From Levilinea saccharolytica (GTDB taxonomy: Bacteria > Chloroflexota > Anaerolineae > Anaerolineales > Anaerolineaceae): a stretch of 57,434 nt of DNA. Positions within the stretch are counted from its first letter, which is position 1. The number at the start of each line of letters is the position of its first letter. The notes under the pieces were generated by a model. The model made no database searches and was not told the origin of the DNA. It worked only from the letters and a program-made list of their open reading frames with translations. Both the position numbers and the translations under genes were made by a program. Shown piece after piece: positions 42,803-51,806 of this stretch. The stretch is taken from the NCBI RefSeq assembly GCF_001306035.1, contig NZ_LGCM01000021.1, positions 1 to 57,434 on the forward strand. Reading direction: 5' to 3'.

Positions 42803-44239
42803 CTAATCCATGTTGCGGCTGAGGGTTTGAATGAGCTGTCCCTCAGGATCGAGGATTTCGATTTCCATCGGCATTTGGCCCACGGCATGGGTGGAGCAGG
42901 AAAGGCAGGGGTCGTGGGCGCGGATGGCAGCCTCGACGCGGTTGAGCAGGCCTTCGCGGATGGGGTTGCCGTTGATGTAGGTTTTGGCCACCGAATCCAC
43001 CGATTCGCTCATGGCCCAGTTGTTGTGGCCGGTGGCAACGATGAGGTTGACTTTGGTGATCTGACCCGTTTCATTGGCCCAGTAGTGATGGAAGAGCGTG
43101 CCGCGCGGGGCTTCGATGACGCCCACACCTTCGCCGCGGAAATCGTGGCGCGTGTTGAGGATGTCTTTGCCGAGCAGGTCGGGATCATCCAATAAGATGC
43201 GTACGCGTTCGAGAGCAAACAGGGTTTCGATCAAGCGGGCGTAGTGGTAATAGAGGGTATTTTCCACCGGCAGACCGCCGTTGAGCGACTTCCAGATTTT
43301 CATCTCTTCGCCGGCCAGCGGGGTTTCGATGGTGTCCGCGGCGTTGAGGCGGCCCAGCGGACCCACGCGGTACACGCCGTTGGGCCAGCCCATCTTCTTG
43401 TAATAGGGGAACTTGAGGTAGGACCAGGATTCGACGTGTTCGGCGATGTAATCCAGATAGTTGCGGCCGTCAAAATGCTCCAGCTGCTGGCCTTTTTGAT
43501 CCAGGAGGCGAATCTGGCCGTCGTAGAGTTCCAGGCCGTTGCCAGGGGTGACCATACCAAAGTAACCAGTCTTGAGAACGGCGAACTTTTCGATATCTTC
43601 GCGGTTCTTTTCGGCCCAGCCTTTCATAATGCTGATACCGAGCTGGGTGGTGGCGACGGCTTCATCCAAACCAGCGAGGATGCCGTTGCGGTCTTCGACG
43701 GAGAGAGCCTTGTTGACGCCGCCAGGGACGGCAAAGGTGGGGTGAATGCGGCGGCCGCCGACGCGGAAGATGATATCCTGCCCAAACTTGCGCAGGTTGA
43801 TGGCTTTGAGTGTGAGGGCGGGGTCGGCCTGGAGCAGACCGACAACGTTACGCACGGCGGGGTCGGCATCGAATCCCAGGATCAGGTCAGGCCCGGCCAG
43901 CTCAAAGAAGTGCATGCCGTGGCTTTGGATAATCTGACCCATGTGCATCAGGTCGCGCAGCAGGGTGGCCGTGCGAGGGGGCGGGCAGCCCAGGACCTCA
44001 TCACCGGTTTTGGCGGCAGCCAGGTGGTGGCTGACGGGGCAAATGCCGCAGATGCGCGGGGTGATGTAAGGCATTTCAAAAACCATGCGCCCTTCGCAGA
44101 ATTTTTCAAAGCCGCGGAATTCATTCACATGGAAATAGGCGTGGTTGACCGTGCCGTCATCATTCATGCGAATGGTAATTTTGGCGTGGCCTTCGATACG
44201 GGTTACGGGTTCAATGGTAATTTTTTCAGTAGTCATCAT
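42803..44239 (-). CDS. hoxH: NAD-linked [NiFe] hydrogenase large subunit HoxH
   Basis: 478 aa carrying the Ni-Fe active site. L1 motif [20 protein letters not shown] and L2 motif [15 protein letters not shown] (C446 and C449 if numbered from the first ATG). The 27 residues after H451 form the peptide removed by the maturation protease encoded next to it. The pattern HxH-like [20 protein letters not shown] and the L2 sequence place it with soluble bidirectional (group 3d) hydrogenases. Two ATG codons are in tandem (44239, 44236). GGAGGGC is so close that the second has better spacing. Confidence 0.96.
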   Translation of the reverse strand: MMTTEKITIEPVTRIEGHAKITIRMNDDGTVNHAYFHVNEFRGFEKFCEGRMVFEMPYITPRICGICPVSHHLAAAKTGDEVLGCPPPRTATLLRDLMHMGQIIQSHGMHFFELAGPDLILGFDADPAVRNVVGLLQADPALTLKAINLRKFGQDIIFRVGGRRIHPTFAVPGGVNKALSVEDRNGILAGLDEAVATTQLGISIMKGWAEKNREDIEKFAVLKTGYFGMVTPGNGLELYDGQIRLLDQKGQQLEHFDGRNYLDYIAEHVESWSYLKFPYYKKMGWPNGVYRVGPLGRLNAADTIETPLAGEEMKIWKSLNGGLPVENTLYYHYARLIETLFALERVRILLDDPDLLGKDILNTRHDFRGEGVGVIEAPRGTLFHHYWANETGQITKVNLIVATGHNNWAMSESVDSVAKTYINGNPIREGLLNRVEAAIRAHDPCLSCSTHAVGQMPMEIEILDPEGQLIQTLSRNMD

Positions 44240-44245
44240 GCCCTC

Positions 44246-44788
44246 CTAATGCCAGTGCAGGAGGTCGCCCTTGAGGTCGGGTTTGCGACCCTGGGCTAAC
44301 TCGGAGAGCACATGGAAAATGACGTCTGCATCCGGCGGGCAGCCGGGGACATGGTAGTCCACGGGGACCACTTCGTGGATCGCGCGCACAGGGGTCATGC
44401 GGGCCAATTCCGGATCGTCGGGGATTTTGCCCTCGGAATCGGTGGATTCGGTCTCGACATAGGCACGCTGCAGGGCAGCTTCTTCACCCACAAAATTGCG
44501 CATGGCAGGTACACCGCCGAAGACGGCGCAGTCGCCCAGGGCCACTAAGATTTTGCAACGTTTGCGGAAATAATGGGCAACCTCTTCATTGGCAGTATTG
44601 TTGATGCCGCCTTCGAGGACGCCCACATCTACACCACTTTCATCGGGTTCTTTGAGGTCGGTGATGGGGGTGGAGCGGAGGTCTACCAGTTCAATGACCT
44701 GTGCCAGGCGTTCATCCATGTCCAGGAGGGACATGTGGCAGCCTGCGCAGCCGCACATCCAATCACTTGAGACTTTTGGTTTAGCCAT
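44246..44788 (-). CDS. hoxY: NAD-linked [NiFe] hydrogenase small subunit HoxY
   Basis: 180 aa. SDWMCGCAGCHMSLLDMDER is the HoxY form of the C-x-x-C ligand pair for the proximal [4Fe-4S] cluster; GDCAVFGGVPAMRN and VPGCPPDADVI supply the rest. There is no Tat signal and no C-terminal anchor, so the enzyme is cytoplasmic, as in group 3. ATG 44788 gives the conserved N-terminus MAKPKVSSDW; an in-frame start 21 nt upstream is less likely. It is 6 nt upstream of hoxH. Confidence 0.95.
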   Translation of the reverse strand: MAKPKVSSDWMCGCAGCHMSLLDMDERLAQVIELVDLRSTPITDLKEPDESGVDVGVLEGGINNTANEEVAHYFRKRCKILVALGDCAVFGGVPAMRNFVGEEAALQRAYVETESTDSEGKIPDDPELARMTPVRAIHEVVPVDYHVPGCPPDADVIFHVLSELAQGRKPDLKGDLLHWH

Positions 44789-44809
44789 TTGTGCGTATCC
44801 TTTCAACAA

Positions 44810-46741
44810 TTAAAGAACCAGAGCAACCGGAGAAGCTGCGGTGTTGAGTTCGGCGCTCCAGGAGTTAAGGTTTATGGCCGCCCCGAGGTGCGCAGCCAAC
44901 GCTTGGAGGATCTCCAGGTTGGCACGAACATCCTCCGTGCACTGCAGGGCAGCTTCGGATTTCTGCAAACGGCCGTCCAAATTGAGGTACGATCCGGCCT
45001 GTTCAAAAGCGGTCTGGGCAGGCAAAACCACGTGAGCCATGCCGGAAAGCTGTGAAGTATAAGCGGCCTGCACAACCAGGAAGGGGGCTTTTTCGAGCTG
45101 CTGGGTGAGCTTGCGCGAGGGTTCTTCATCTCCCAGAGCCACATAGACAGCCTTGATGTCCTGCAGATTCAGGGGTGCGCTGAGACCAAAGAGGGCGGCG
45201 GTGAGGCTGTTGGCCTGTCCCTTGGTGCTGAGCAGGGATGCATGCGCGGCCTCGGCCAGCTCGATGACTGCTTGCACCAGGGCTTCACCCTGGCTGACCA
45301 GGTTCTTCCCGAAGACGATCACGGGTTTTTCGGCCTCAGACAGTTTTTGGGCGGCCTGGAGGAAGGTGTCGGCGGCAATGCCGGTTTGAGCGGCGGCATC
45401 CGACACAGCGGTGTGATTCTGCGCTAAAGCAGCGCGCAGACCCTGGATGACAGCGGCGAGGGTGCCCTTCTTGAATTTCAGGTTGGCGTCGGCGTTCAGA
45501 TCCAGCGGGTGTGCGCCTTCATTGACCAGCACAAGGCTGGCGCCCAGGGGCAGGCTGCGTTTGATGAAGAAGCCAGCGACTTCGTGATCGGCGACGATGT
45601 CTTCATCCAGCAGGAGGAAGCAATCTGCGGTGTGCAGGTCTTCCAATTTGCCTTCGAAGGCGTGCCCTAAAGCTGCGGCAGTTTTGACCAGGTTGGCGGT
45701 GGCGGCGCATTCATCGGTGGTGGTGACGGTTGAGGCAGCCAGGTGATCTTTGAAGATCTGTTTGAAGGCGTGCAGGCTTTCGGCAGAGAGACGCGGGGAA
45801 GCCAGCGCGGCCACTTTGCTGCCCTGTGCTTTCATTTCCGCGGCGACCGCGTCCAGAGCTTGTTCCCAGGTGGCGGCCACCAGCTTGCCGTCGCGGCGCA
45901 CCAGCGGGGTGACAATGCGGGTGCGGTCTTCCACGGTGGGAAGGAAACGCCCGGTCTTGCAGATGACGCCGCCGTTCAGCTCGGATGTCCAATCGCCTTC
46001 GATGCGCATCATGTTGTTATCGCGCACGAGGACATCCAGGGTGCAGCCGACAGAACAGCCGGTGCAGATGGAGGGATGACGCTCTACCTGAGTTTCACGG
46101 CCGCGGTAGGCGCTGGAGCGGTCAATGAGGGCACCGGTGGGGCAGATTTGAACACAGGTACCGCAGGAGATGCAGCTGCTTTCACCCAGGGGAACGCCCA
46201 GATCAGCGACCAGGAAGCTTTTGGCGCCGCGTTCTTCAAACCCGAGGGTGAAATTGCCCGCGAGCTCGCCGCAGGCGCGCACGCAGCGGCGGCAGAGGAT
46301 GCAGCGGTTATGATCCAGAACGAAGTAGGGATGGGAGGCGTCCACTGGGTAGGTTGTCCAGGCGGGCTGGATGGGCCAGTGGGTCATTTCTTGCTCGTAA
46401 GCGGCATTTTGCAGCTCGCAGTCGCCGCCAGAGACCTGGCAGAAGGGGCAGAAATGGTTGCGCTCGCTGAAGATCATGGTGAGGACGAACTTACGAGCGG
46501 AGCGAATCCGCTCGTTGTCCGTGAATACGACCATATTATTGGTCGCCGGCAGGGTGCAGGAGGGCTGCAAGGTGCGGGCACCTTCGACCTCTACCAGGCA
46601 CAATCGGCAACCACCGTAAGGGGTCAGGTTGGGATGATCGCAGAGGGTAGGGATGTTAAGTCCATTGGCTTGGGCTGCGCGGAGAACGGTGGTTCCTTCG
46701 GTTACTTCTATTTTTTTGCCATCAATGGTTAACGTGATCAT
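44810..46741 (-). CDS. NuoG/HoxU-like iron-sulfur subunit with remnant molybdopterin-type domain, 643 aa
   Basis: N-terminal [2Fe-2S] domain (LCDHPNLTPYGGCRLCLVEV), His-Cys cluster (HFCPFCQVSGGDCELQ), two [4Fe-4S] clusters (CILCRRCVRACGE; CISCGTCVQICPTGAL), then CTGCSVGCTLDVLVRDNNMM. From about residue 270 on it is a molybdopterin-oxidoreductase-like domain lacking recognisable cofactor contacts, as in NuoG. HoxU of simple bidirectional hydrogenases ends after the clusters (about 240 aa), so this subunit is of the longer kind. It should carry electrons between the flavin subunits and HoxYH or FdhA. Confidence 0.92.
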   Translation of the reverse strand: MITLTIDGKKIEVTEGTTVLRAAQANGLNIPTLCDHPNLTPYGGCRLCLVEVEGARTLQPSCTLPATNNMVVFTDNERIRSARKFVLTMIFSERNHFCPFCQVSGGDCELQNAAYEQEMTHWPIQPAWTTYPVDASHPYFVLDHNRCILCRRCVRACGELAGNFTLGFEERGAKSFLVADLGVPLGESSCISCGTCVQICPTGALIDRSSAYRGRETQVERHPSICTGCSVGCTLDVLVRDNNMMRIEGDWTSELNGGVICKTGRFLPTVEDRTRIVTPLVRRDGKLVAATWEQALDAVAAEMKAQGSKVAALASPRLSAESLHAFKQIFKDHLAASTVTTTDECAATANLVKTAAALGHAFEGKLEDLHTADCFLLLDEDIVADHEVAGFFIKRSLPLGASLVLVNEGAHPLDLNADANLKFKKGTLAAVIQGLRAALAQNHTAVSDAAAQTGIAADTFLQAAQKLSEAEKPVIVFGKNLVSQGEALVQAVIELAEAAHASLLSTKGQANSLTAALFGLSAPLNLQDIKAVYVALGDEEPSRKLTQQLEKAPFLVVQAAYTSQLSGMAHVVLPAQTAFEQAGSYLNLDGRLQKSEAALQCTEDVRANLEILQALAAHLGAAINLNSWSAELNTAASPVALVL

Positions 46742-46780
46742 CGTTTTCTTCTTTACGAGAAAGGAAATGGGTCTATCTGC

Positions 46781-48415
46781 TTAATTCTTGTGCCCAGACA
46801 TGGGGCAGACTCCGGACGGGCAGACTTTGAGGCGGATATGAGCTTCCACTTCGGCGCGGAAATGGTTGAGCACATCGCGCAGCGGCGTTCCGGCCGTTTG
46901 GCCCAGGCCGCAATTGGAAAGCTGGGTGAGGCTGTCGTTCAGCGTGCGCAATTCTTCCAGGTCTTCCAGTTTGCCCACGCCGTTGGCGATGTTGGTGAGA
47001 AGGGTGTAGGCGCGCTGGTTGCCGATGCGGCAAGGGGTACATTTACCGCAGGATTCGACTCGGAAGAAGTTCACAAGAACCTTGGCCAGGTCTACCACGC
47101 AGGTATCTTCATCGCAGATGAGCAAAGCCCCCGAACCCAGGGCGACGCCGGCTTTGGCGAAGCTGTCGAAGTCCATGGGCGTGTCTTGAAGGCTGGCGGG
47201 AATGATGGAGCCGCTGGAGCCGCCGGTTTGGGCCAGCTTGAAGGTGCGGCCGGGTTTCATGCCTTTGGCGTAGATGGCGATGACTTCGCGCAGGGTGATA
47301 CCCATGGGCACTTCGATGAGGCCGGTGACGTTGACATGGCCCATGATGGTGTACACTTTGGTGCCGGGGCTGGAGGGGGTTCCGATGGCCTTATACCAGG
47401 CGGCGCCTTTGCGGAGGATGGGCGGGATGTTGGCCAGGGTCTCCACATTATTGACCAGGGTGGGCATGCCCCACAGGCCGTTGGTGGTGGGGTAGGGCGG
47501 GCGCGAACGGGGTTCGCCGCGTTTGCCTTCGATGGATTCGATGAGGGCGGTTTCTTCGCCGCAGATGTAGGCCCCGGCGCCGGAATGTACATGTAAATGG
47601 AAGCTGAAACCGGAGCCGAAGATGTTATCGCCCAGGAAGCCCATTTCTTCGGCCTGGTGAATGGCGGTGCGCAGGCGCTCTTGGGCCAAAACGTACTCGC
47701 CGCGGACGTAAATGTAGCCTTCGCTGGCGCCGACGGCATAGGCGGCGATGAGCATGGCTTCGATGATGGAATGCGGGTCACCTTCGAGCACCACGCGGTC
47801 TTTGAAGGTGCCGGGTTCGCTTTCATCGGCGTTGCAGACCACGTATTTCTTGGCGCCTTCGGCTTTGGCCACAAAGCCCCATTTCATGCCGGTGGGGAAG
47901 CCCGCGCCGCCGCGACCGCGCAAGCCAGAGGCTTTGACTTCGTCAATCACCTGGGCGGGGGTCATTTCGGAGAGCACTTTGCCGAGGGCTTCGTAACCAT
48001 TGTGGAGCAGGTAATCTTCAATGTTGGTGGGGTCGATGATGCCGGCGCGTTCGAGGACGATGCGGTTTTCGGCGGGGAGGGTGCCCTTGCGGGCGGAGAG
48101 CCAGGCGATGCGGCCGGAAAGCTCACGGGAGGAGGCTTGCAGTTCAGGAACCACGCGGCCTTTGTACAGATGTTCTTCTACGATGCGCTGAACATCTCCG
48201 GGCTTGACGGGGCCGTAGATGACGGCTTCGGGATAGACGATGACCAGGGGGACGGCGTCGTGGCGGCCTACATCACCCACCATCGAAAGGGAAATTTCAT
48301 CGGCGATGCCGAGGGCGCGAGTTTGTTCTTGGAGGTTGCGAAAAACATCCTGTGCGCCGGATTCAAGACTTTTGGTGTCGCTGGATACCAGAACCATTGA
48401 GCGATAGGGTTTCAT
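46781..48415 (-). CDS. NuoF/HoxF-like FMN- and NAD-binding subunit, copy 2, 544 aa
   Basis: NAD/FMN domain GLRGRGGAGFPTGMKWGFVA, YVVCNADESEPGTFKDRV and CGEETALIESIEGKRGEPR, with the SLBB domain and the cluster motif ESCGKCTPCRIGNQR plus a downstream Cys (LSNCGLGQ). The thioredoxin-like N-terminal domain is present (MVLVSSDTKSLESGAQDVFR) but the cysteines that bind [2Fe-2S] in HydB are missing. Unlike copy 1 it has no C-terminal 2x[4Fe-4S] ferredoxin domain. It is preceded by its own NuoE-like partner gene at a 9-nt gap, suggesting a second diaphorase module. Confidence 0.93.
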   Translation of the reverse strand: MKPYRSMVLVSSDTKSLESGAQDVFRNLQEQTRALGIADEISLSMVGDVGRHDAVPLVIVYPEAVIYGPVKPGDVQRIVEEHLYKGRVVPELQASSRELSGRIAWLSARKGTLPAENRIVLERAGIIDPTNIEDYLLHNGYEALGKVLSEMTPAQVIDEVKASGLRGRGGAGFPTGMKWGFVAKAEGAKKYVVCNADESEPGTFKDRVVLEGDPHSIIEAMLIAAYAVGASEGYIYVRGEYVLAQERLRTAIHQAEEMGFLGDNIFGSGFSFHLHVHSGAGAYICGEETALIESIEGKRGEPRSRPPYPTTNGLWGMPTLVNNVETLANIPPILRKGAAWYKAIGTPSSPGTKVYTIMGHVNVTGLIEVPMGITLREVIAIYAKGMKPGRTFKLAQTGGSSGSIIPASLQDTPMDFDSFAKAGVALGSGALLICDEDTCVVDLAKVLVNFFRVESCGKCTPCRIGNQRAYTLLTNIANGVGKLEDLEELRTLNDSLTQLSNCGLGQTAGTPLRDVLNHFRAEVEAHIRLKVCPSGVCPMSGHKN

Positions 48416-48424
48416 ATGGATCTC

Positions 48425-48904
48425 CTAATTGTAGCGCGCCAGAATGTCGGGGATTTGCTGCGGGGTGACATTGCCGAAGATTTCATTGTCAATGATGAGG
48501 ACTGGACCGACCCCACAAACACCCAGGCAGCTAACGGTGATCAGGCTCCATTTTCCGTCCGGCGTGGTTTCGCCGCCGCTGATTTTGAGCTCATCTTGTA
48601 AGGCCTGCCAGACTTCCCTGCCGCCCACCACATGGCAGGGGGCGCTTTCACAAAACTGGATCACGTGGCGGCCGAGGGGCTTGGTGGAGAGCATTTGGTA
48701 GAAGGTGGCCACGGAGTGGACACGGCTTTGGGGCATTTTCAGCCGTTTACTCACTTCTTCCAGTGCTTCTGGAGGGAGGTAGCCAAAAGACCGATTGACT
48801 TGATTCAGGATGGGGATCAGCTCATCCGGGTTTGAATCAAACTGCTCTACGGCGGTTTGAACAGCGTCGAGCAAACGAGAGTGGCGATCTGCTTCCATCG
48901 TCAT
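48425..48904 (-). CDS. NuoE/HoxE-like [2Fe-2S] subunit, copy 2, 159 aa
   Basis: Helical N-terminus LLDAVQTAVEQFDSNPDELI then a thioredoxin-like [2Fe-2S] domain with all four ligands: CESAPCHVVGG and TVSCLGVCGVGPVL (C-x4-C and C-x3-C). It is the small partner of the flavin subunit. The first ATG (48904) has GGAGG at a good distance, so I prefer it to the ATG two codons later. It differs clearly from copy 1 (for instance CESAPCHV against CMGTACYV), so the two are not recent duplicates. Confidence 0.94.
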   Translation of the reverse strand: MTMEADRHSRLLDAVQTAVEQFDSNPDELIPILNQVNRSFGYLPPEALEEVSKRLKMPQSRVHSVATFYQMLSTKPLGRHVIQFCESAPCHVVGGREVWQALQDELKISGGETTPDGKWSLITVSCLGVCGVGPVLIIDNEIFGNVTPQQIPDILARYN

Positions 48905-48944
48905 GCGTATCCTCCAAGGCTTGGGAAAAGGGAGAGCGTTTTTC

Positions 48945-48978
48945 CGCAGCCGGAGCCTTTGGGGGGCATCCGGCTGCG
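48945..48978 (-). terminator. Hairpin between NuoF copy 1 and NuoE copy 2
   Basis: A 10-bp perfect stem CGCAGCCGGA/TCCGGCTGCG (48945-48954 with 48969-48978) lies in the only sizeable gap between the two diaphorase modules. On the minus strand it is followed by GAAAAACG, without a T-run. Confidence 0.6.
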
Positions 48979-48995
48979 TTCATTTTGCTGGTGAT

Positions 48996-50780
48996 CTAGT
49001 GAATTTCGATGGCGTTGAAATTACACACCTGCATGCAGATACCGCAGCGAATGCAGATGTCGGAGTCGATGTGGTGGACGCTGCGGCGCTCGCCGGTGAT
49101 GGCGTTGACGGGGCAGTTGCGGGCGCAAACGGTGCAGCCGGTGCAGGCATCGGGCTTGATGACGTACTCGATGAGGGCCTTGCAGACCTTGGCGGGGCAG
49201 CGCTTTTCCTTGATGTGGGCTTCATACTCATCGCGGAAATATTTCAGCGTGGTGGCGACGGGGTTGGGCGCACCCTGACCGAGACCGCACAGGCTGGTGG
49301 AACCCACTTCGCGGCACAGCTCTTCGAGGGTGTCAATGTCGCTTTCCTGACCTTTGCCGTCACAGATGCGTTCCAAAATGTCCAGCATGCGGCGGGTGCC
49401 GACGCGGCAGGGGACGCATTTGCCGCAGCTTTCGTCCTGGATGAAGTCCATGAAGAAGCGGGCGATATCCACCATACAGGTTTCGTCATCCATGACGACC
49501 AGACCGCCAGAGCCCATCATGGCTCCCGCGGAGCGCAGGGATTCGTAATCAATGGGGTAGTCGAGGTATTGGGTGGGCAAACAGCCGCCCGCCGGACCGC
49601 CGATCTGCACGGCCTTGAAGCCTTTGCCGTCCTTGATGCCGCCGCCCACATCGTAGACCACTTCGCGGATGGTGATGCCGAGGGGAACTTCGATGAGGCC
49701 GGTGTTAACCACATCGCCGGCCAGGGCGAAAGTTTTGGTGCCTTTGCTGGTTTCGGTGCCGAGGCTGCTGTACCATTCGGCTCCGCGCAGGACGATGCGC
49801 GGGACGTTGGCATAGGTCTCAACGTTATTGATATTGGAGGGCTTGCCCCACAAGCCGCGCACCGCCGGGAAAGGCGGACGAGGGCGGGGTTCGCCGCGGC
49901 GACCTTCAATGGAATTCATCAGGGCGGTTTCTTCGCCGCACACAAAGGCGCCAGCGCCCATGCGCACTTCAAGATCAAAGGAGAAGTCGCTGCCAAGGAT
50001 GTTCTTACCCAGGAAGCCAAATTCGCGGGCCTGCTGGATGGCGACATTGAGGGTTTTAACCGCCAGGGGGTATTCGGCGCGGCAGTAGATGTACCCCTGC
50101 GTTGCGCCAATGGCGTAGGCGGCGATGGTCATGCCTTCCACGACGGCATGGGGGTCGCTTTCCAGCACGCGGCGGTTCATGAACGCCCCCGGGTCGCCTT
50201 CATCGGCGTTGCAGATGACGTACTTCACTTCGCCGGGATTCTGACGAGCGAACTGCCATTTTTTGCCGGTGGGGAAGCCCGCACCGCCGCGACCACGCAG
50301 ACCGGATTGAAGGACTTCATCAATGACGCCTTCGGGAGTCATTTCGGAGACGACTTTTGCCAGAGCCATATAGCCGTCTTCGGCGATGTAATCTTCGATG
50401 TTGAAGGGATCAATTTTGCCGCAGTTGGACAGCACCACGCGCATTTCTTTGGGCTTGGGGGCGCCAAGCTCTTCATCCACGACGGCGCGCTTGGTTGACT
50501 GGAATTTCTCGACAACGCGGCCTTTGAGGAAGTGTTCTTCAACCAGGAAGGGGATGTCGTCGGCATTGAGGTTGATATAGTGAACCCCTTCAGGGTAGAC
50601 CATCAAATCGGGGCCTTCAGAAGCGGGGTCGCCGAGGCGAGAGGTTTCCAGAACCTGGATTTCATCGATCAGGCCTTGATAGACCAGTTCGTCGTGCAGT
50701 GAGTCAATGATATCATGCGCACCTTTGGCAAGGCACTGCGGGTCCACGGATACCAATATATGCGATCTATAAAAAGCCAT
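48996..50780 (-). CDS. NuoF/HydB-like FMN- and NAD-binding subunit with C-terminal ferredoxin domain, copy 1, 594 aa
   Basis: Domain order: thioredoxin-like N-terminus (about 1-100), NAD/FMN domain (GLRGRGGAGFPTGKKWQFAR, VICNADEGDPGAFMNRRV, CGEETALMNSIEGRRGEPRP), SLBB, cluster DESCGKCVPCRVGTRR, and a 2x[4Fe-4S] ferredoxin domain (CTGCTVCARNCPVNAI; CIRCGICMQVCNFNAI). That layout matches HydB of electron-bifurcating hydrogenases. The N-terminal domain has lost the usual [2Fe-2S] cysteines (VSVDPQCLAKGAHDI; ETSRLGDPASEGPDLMVYPE). ATG 50780 fits the family start better than one 33 nt upstream. Confidence 0.94.
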   Translation of the reverse strand: MAFYRSHILVSVDPQCLAKGAHDIIDSLHDELVYQGLIDEIQVLETSRLGDPASEGPDLMVYPEGVHYINLNADDIPFLVEEHFLKGRVVEKFQSTKRAVVDEELGAPKPKEMRVVLSNCGKIDPFNIEDYIAEDGYMALAKVVSEMTPEGVIDEVLQSGLRGRGGAGFPTGKKWQFARQNPGEVKYVICNADEGDPGAFMNRRVLESDPHAVVEGMTIAAYAIGATQGYIYCRAEYPLAVKTLNVAIQQAREFGFLGKNILGSDFSFDLEVRMGAGAFVCGEETALMNSIEGRRGEPRPRPPFPAVRGLWGKPSNINNVETYANVPRIVLRGAEWYSSLGTETSKGTKTFALAGDVVNTGLIEVPLGITIREVVYDVGGGIKDGKGFKAVQIGGPAGGCLPTQYLDYPIDYESLRSAGAMMGSGGLVVMDDETCMVDIARFFMDFIQDESCGKCVPCRVGTRRMLDILERICDGKGQESDIDTLEELCREVGSTSLCGLGQGAPNPVATTLKYFRDEYEAHIKEKRCPAKVCKALIEYVIKPDACTGCTVCARNCPVNAITGERRSVHHIDSDICIRCGICMQVCNFNAIEIH

Positions 50781-50810
50781 AGAAGCACCTTTTCTTTTGT
50801 AGAGTGAAAC

Positions 50811-50846
50811 CACCCGGCCCCGCAGGCAAATGCCGCGGGCGGGGTG
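50811..50846 (-). terminator. GC-rich hairpin between the ferredoxin-like gene and NuoF copy 1
   Basis: CACCC (50811-50815) pairs with GGGTG (50842-50846), with GCCC/GGGC and GGC/GCC pairs inside. No T-run follows. It fills the gap directly after the upstream stop codon. Confidence 0.5.
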
Positions 50847-50847
50847 A

Positions 50848-51216
50848 TTAGCTTTGGACGACGAACGCCTTCACGACGGAACCGCCGACGACGTGTTCGG
50901 CCATGATCTGGCGGGCAATTTCGGGGGTGACTTTGCCGTAGGTAACTTTTTCGCCTTCGCCCAGCGAAACCTGGACGATGGGTTCCATCGAATCCAGGCC
51001 GATGTTGCCGGTTTGGCGGACAACGATATCGGTGAGGTTGTGCTCTTCGATGTATTCAAGGATGGCTTTGAGGGTTTGGCGCGCGCCAGCGGCGATGCCG
51101 ACGGTGCCCATGCCGACGACGATCTCTTTTTGCCCAGAGACGTTCTTGGCCTGGCGTTTCTTGAGCGCTTCTTCGCGGATGCGCTTCAAATCTTCGAGGG
51201 ATTTCACTTTATCCAT
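50848..51216 (-). CDS. Thioredoxin-like ferredoxin-fold protein without cysteines, 122 aa
   Basis: A stand-alone version of the [2Fe-2S] thioredoxin-like domain found in NuoE/HydB, of the type that accompanies electron-bifurcating hydrogenases (HndB-like). The fold pattern is clear: EIVVGMGTVGIAAGARQTLK, VVRQTGNIGLDSMEPIVQVS, VTYGKVTPEIARQIMAEHVV. The usual ligands, C in M-G-T-C-G and both C in T-G-C-x-G-x-C, are replaced by V, N and S. The whole protein has no cysteine at all, so it cannot bind an iron-sulfur cluster. A structural or regulatory role is more likely. Confidence 0.85.
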   Translation of the reverse strand: MDKVKSLEDLKRIREEALKKRQAKNVSGQKEIVVGMGTVGIAAGARQTLKAILEYIEEHNLTDIVVRQTGNIGLDSMEPIVQVSLGEGEKVTYGKVTPEIARQIMAEHVVGGSVVKAFVVQS

Positions 51217-51254
51217 GATTTTCTCTCCATTTTGATGGTAGGCAAGTTCTTTTA

Positions 51255-51806
51255 TTAGGCTTGGTTAATGTGGACCTGGCGCAGCCCTTCTTCGAGATAT
51301 TCACGGACGAAACGCAGGACATCCGGTTCGGTGAGGGGAACGCCGTCCAACTCTTGTTTGATGGGCTGGTCGTCGAATACAAAGCCGTCTTGATCCACCT
51401 GCACATCGAACACCCAATGGACATGGGGGGAGCCGATGAGCAGGCTGAGGAAGGTTTCGGCCAGGCTGCCCAGGGGCATGCGGTCAATGTGGCTGAGCTG
51501 AAACTCAACCTCAATTGTGGTTCCGACCCCAGGGGCAGAGGTGATGGTGAGACCGCCGTTGCAGGCTTCGGCGGCTGCCTTGAGGAGGGGGATGCCCAGG
51601 CCCACCTTGCGGGTGGTGCGGCTGGTGACGAAGGGGTCAATGACGCGCGCGACCATTTCAGGATCCATGCCCTTGCCGTCGTCTATCACTGCCATGAACA
51701 GACGATCCGCGGCCCGGTCTTCGCGCACCTGAATGGTGATGTTGGAAGCCTGGGCGGAGATGCTGTTTTCAGCGATATCCAACAGGTGAAGGGCTAATTC
51801 TCTCAA
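51255..51806 (-). CDS. Histidine-kinase-like ATPase domain protein, 183 aa
   Basis: Stand-alone HATPase_c domain: N-box LLDIAENSISAQASNITIQV, G1 VIDDGKGMDPEM, and G2-like KVGLGIPLLKAAAEACNGGL. It lacks a phospho-acceptor histidine region, so it resembles anti-sigma/SpoIIAB-like or accessory ATPases rather than complete kinases. Such a gene is known beside the nuoE-like gene of bifurcating [FeFe]-hydrogenase operons (remembered). It overlaps the stop of NuoE copy 1 by 4 nt, so their synthesis is coupled. The C-terminal 60 residues (SLLIGSPHVHWVFDVQVDQD) are unassigned. Confidence 0.88.
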   Translation of the reverse strand: MRELALHLLDIAENSISAQASNITIQVREDRAADRLFMAVIDDGKGMDPEMVARVIDPFVTSRTTRKVGLGIPLLKAAAEACNGGLTITSAPGVGTTIEVEFQLSHIDRMPLGSLAETFLSLLIGSPHVHWVFDVQVDQDGFVFDDQPIKQELDGVPLTEPDVLRFVREYLEEGLRQVHINQA

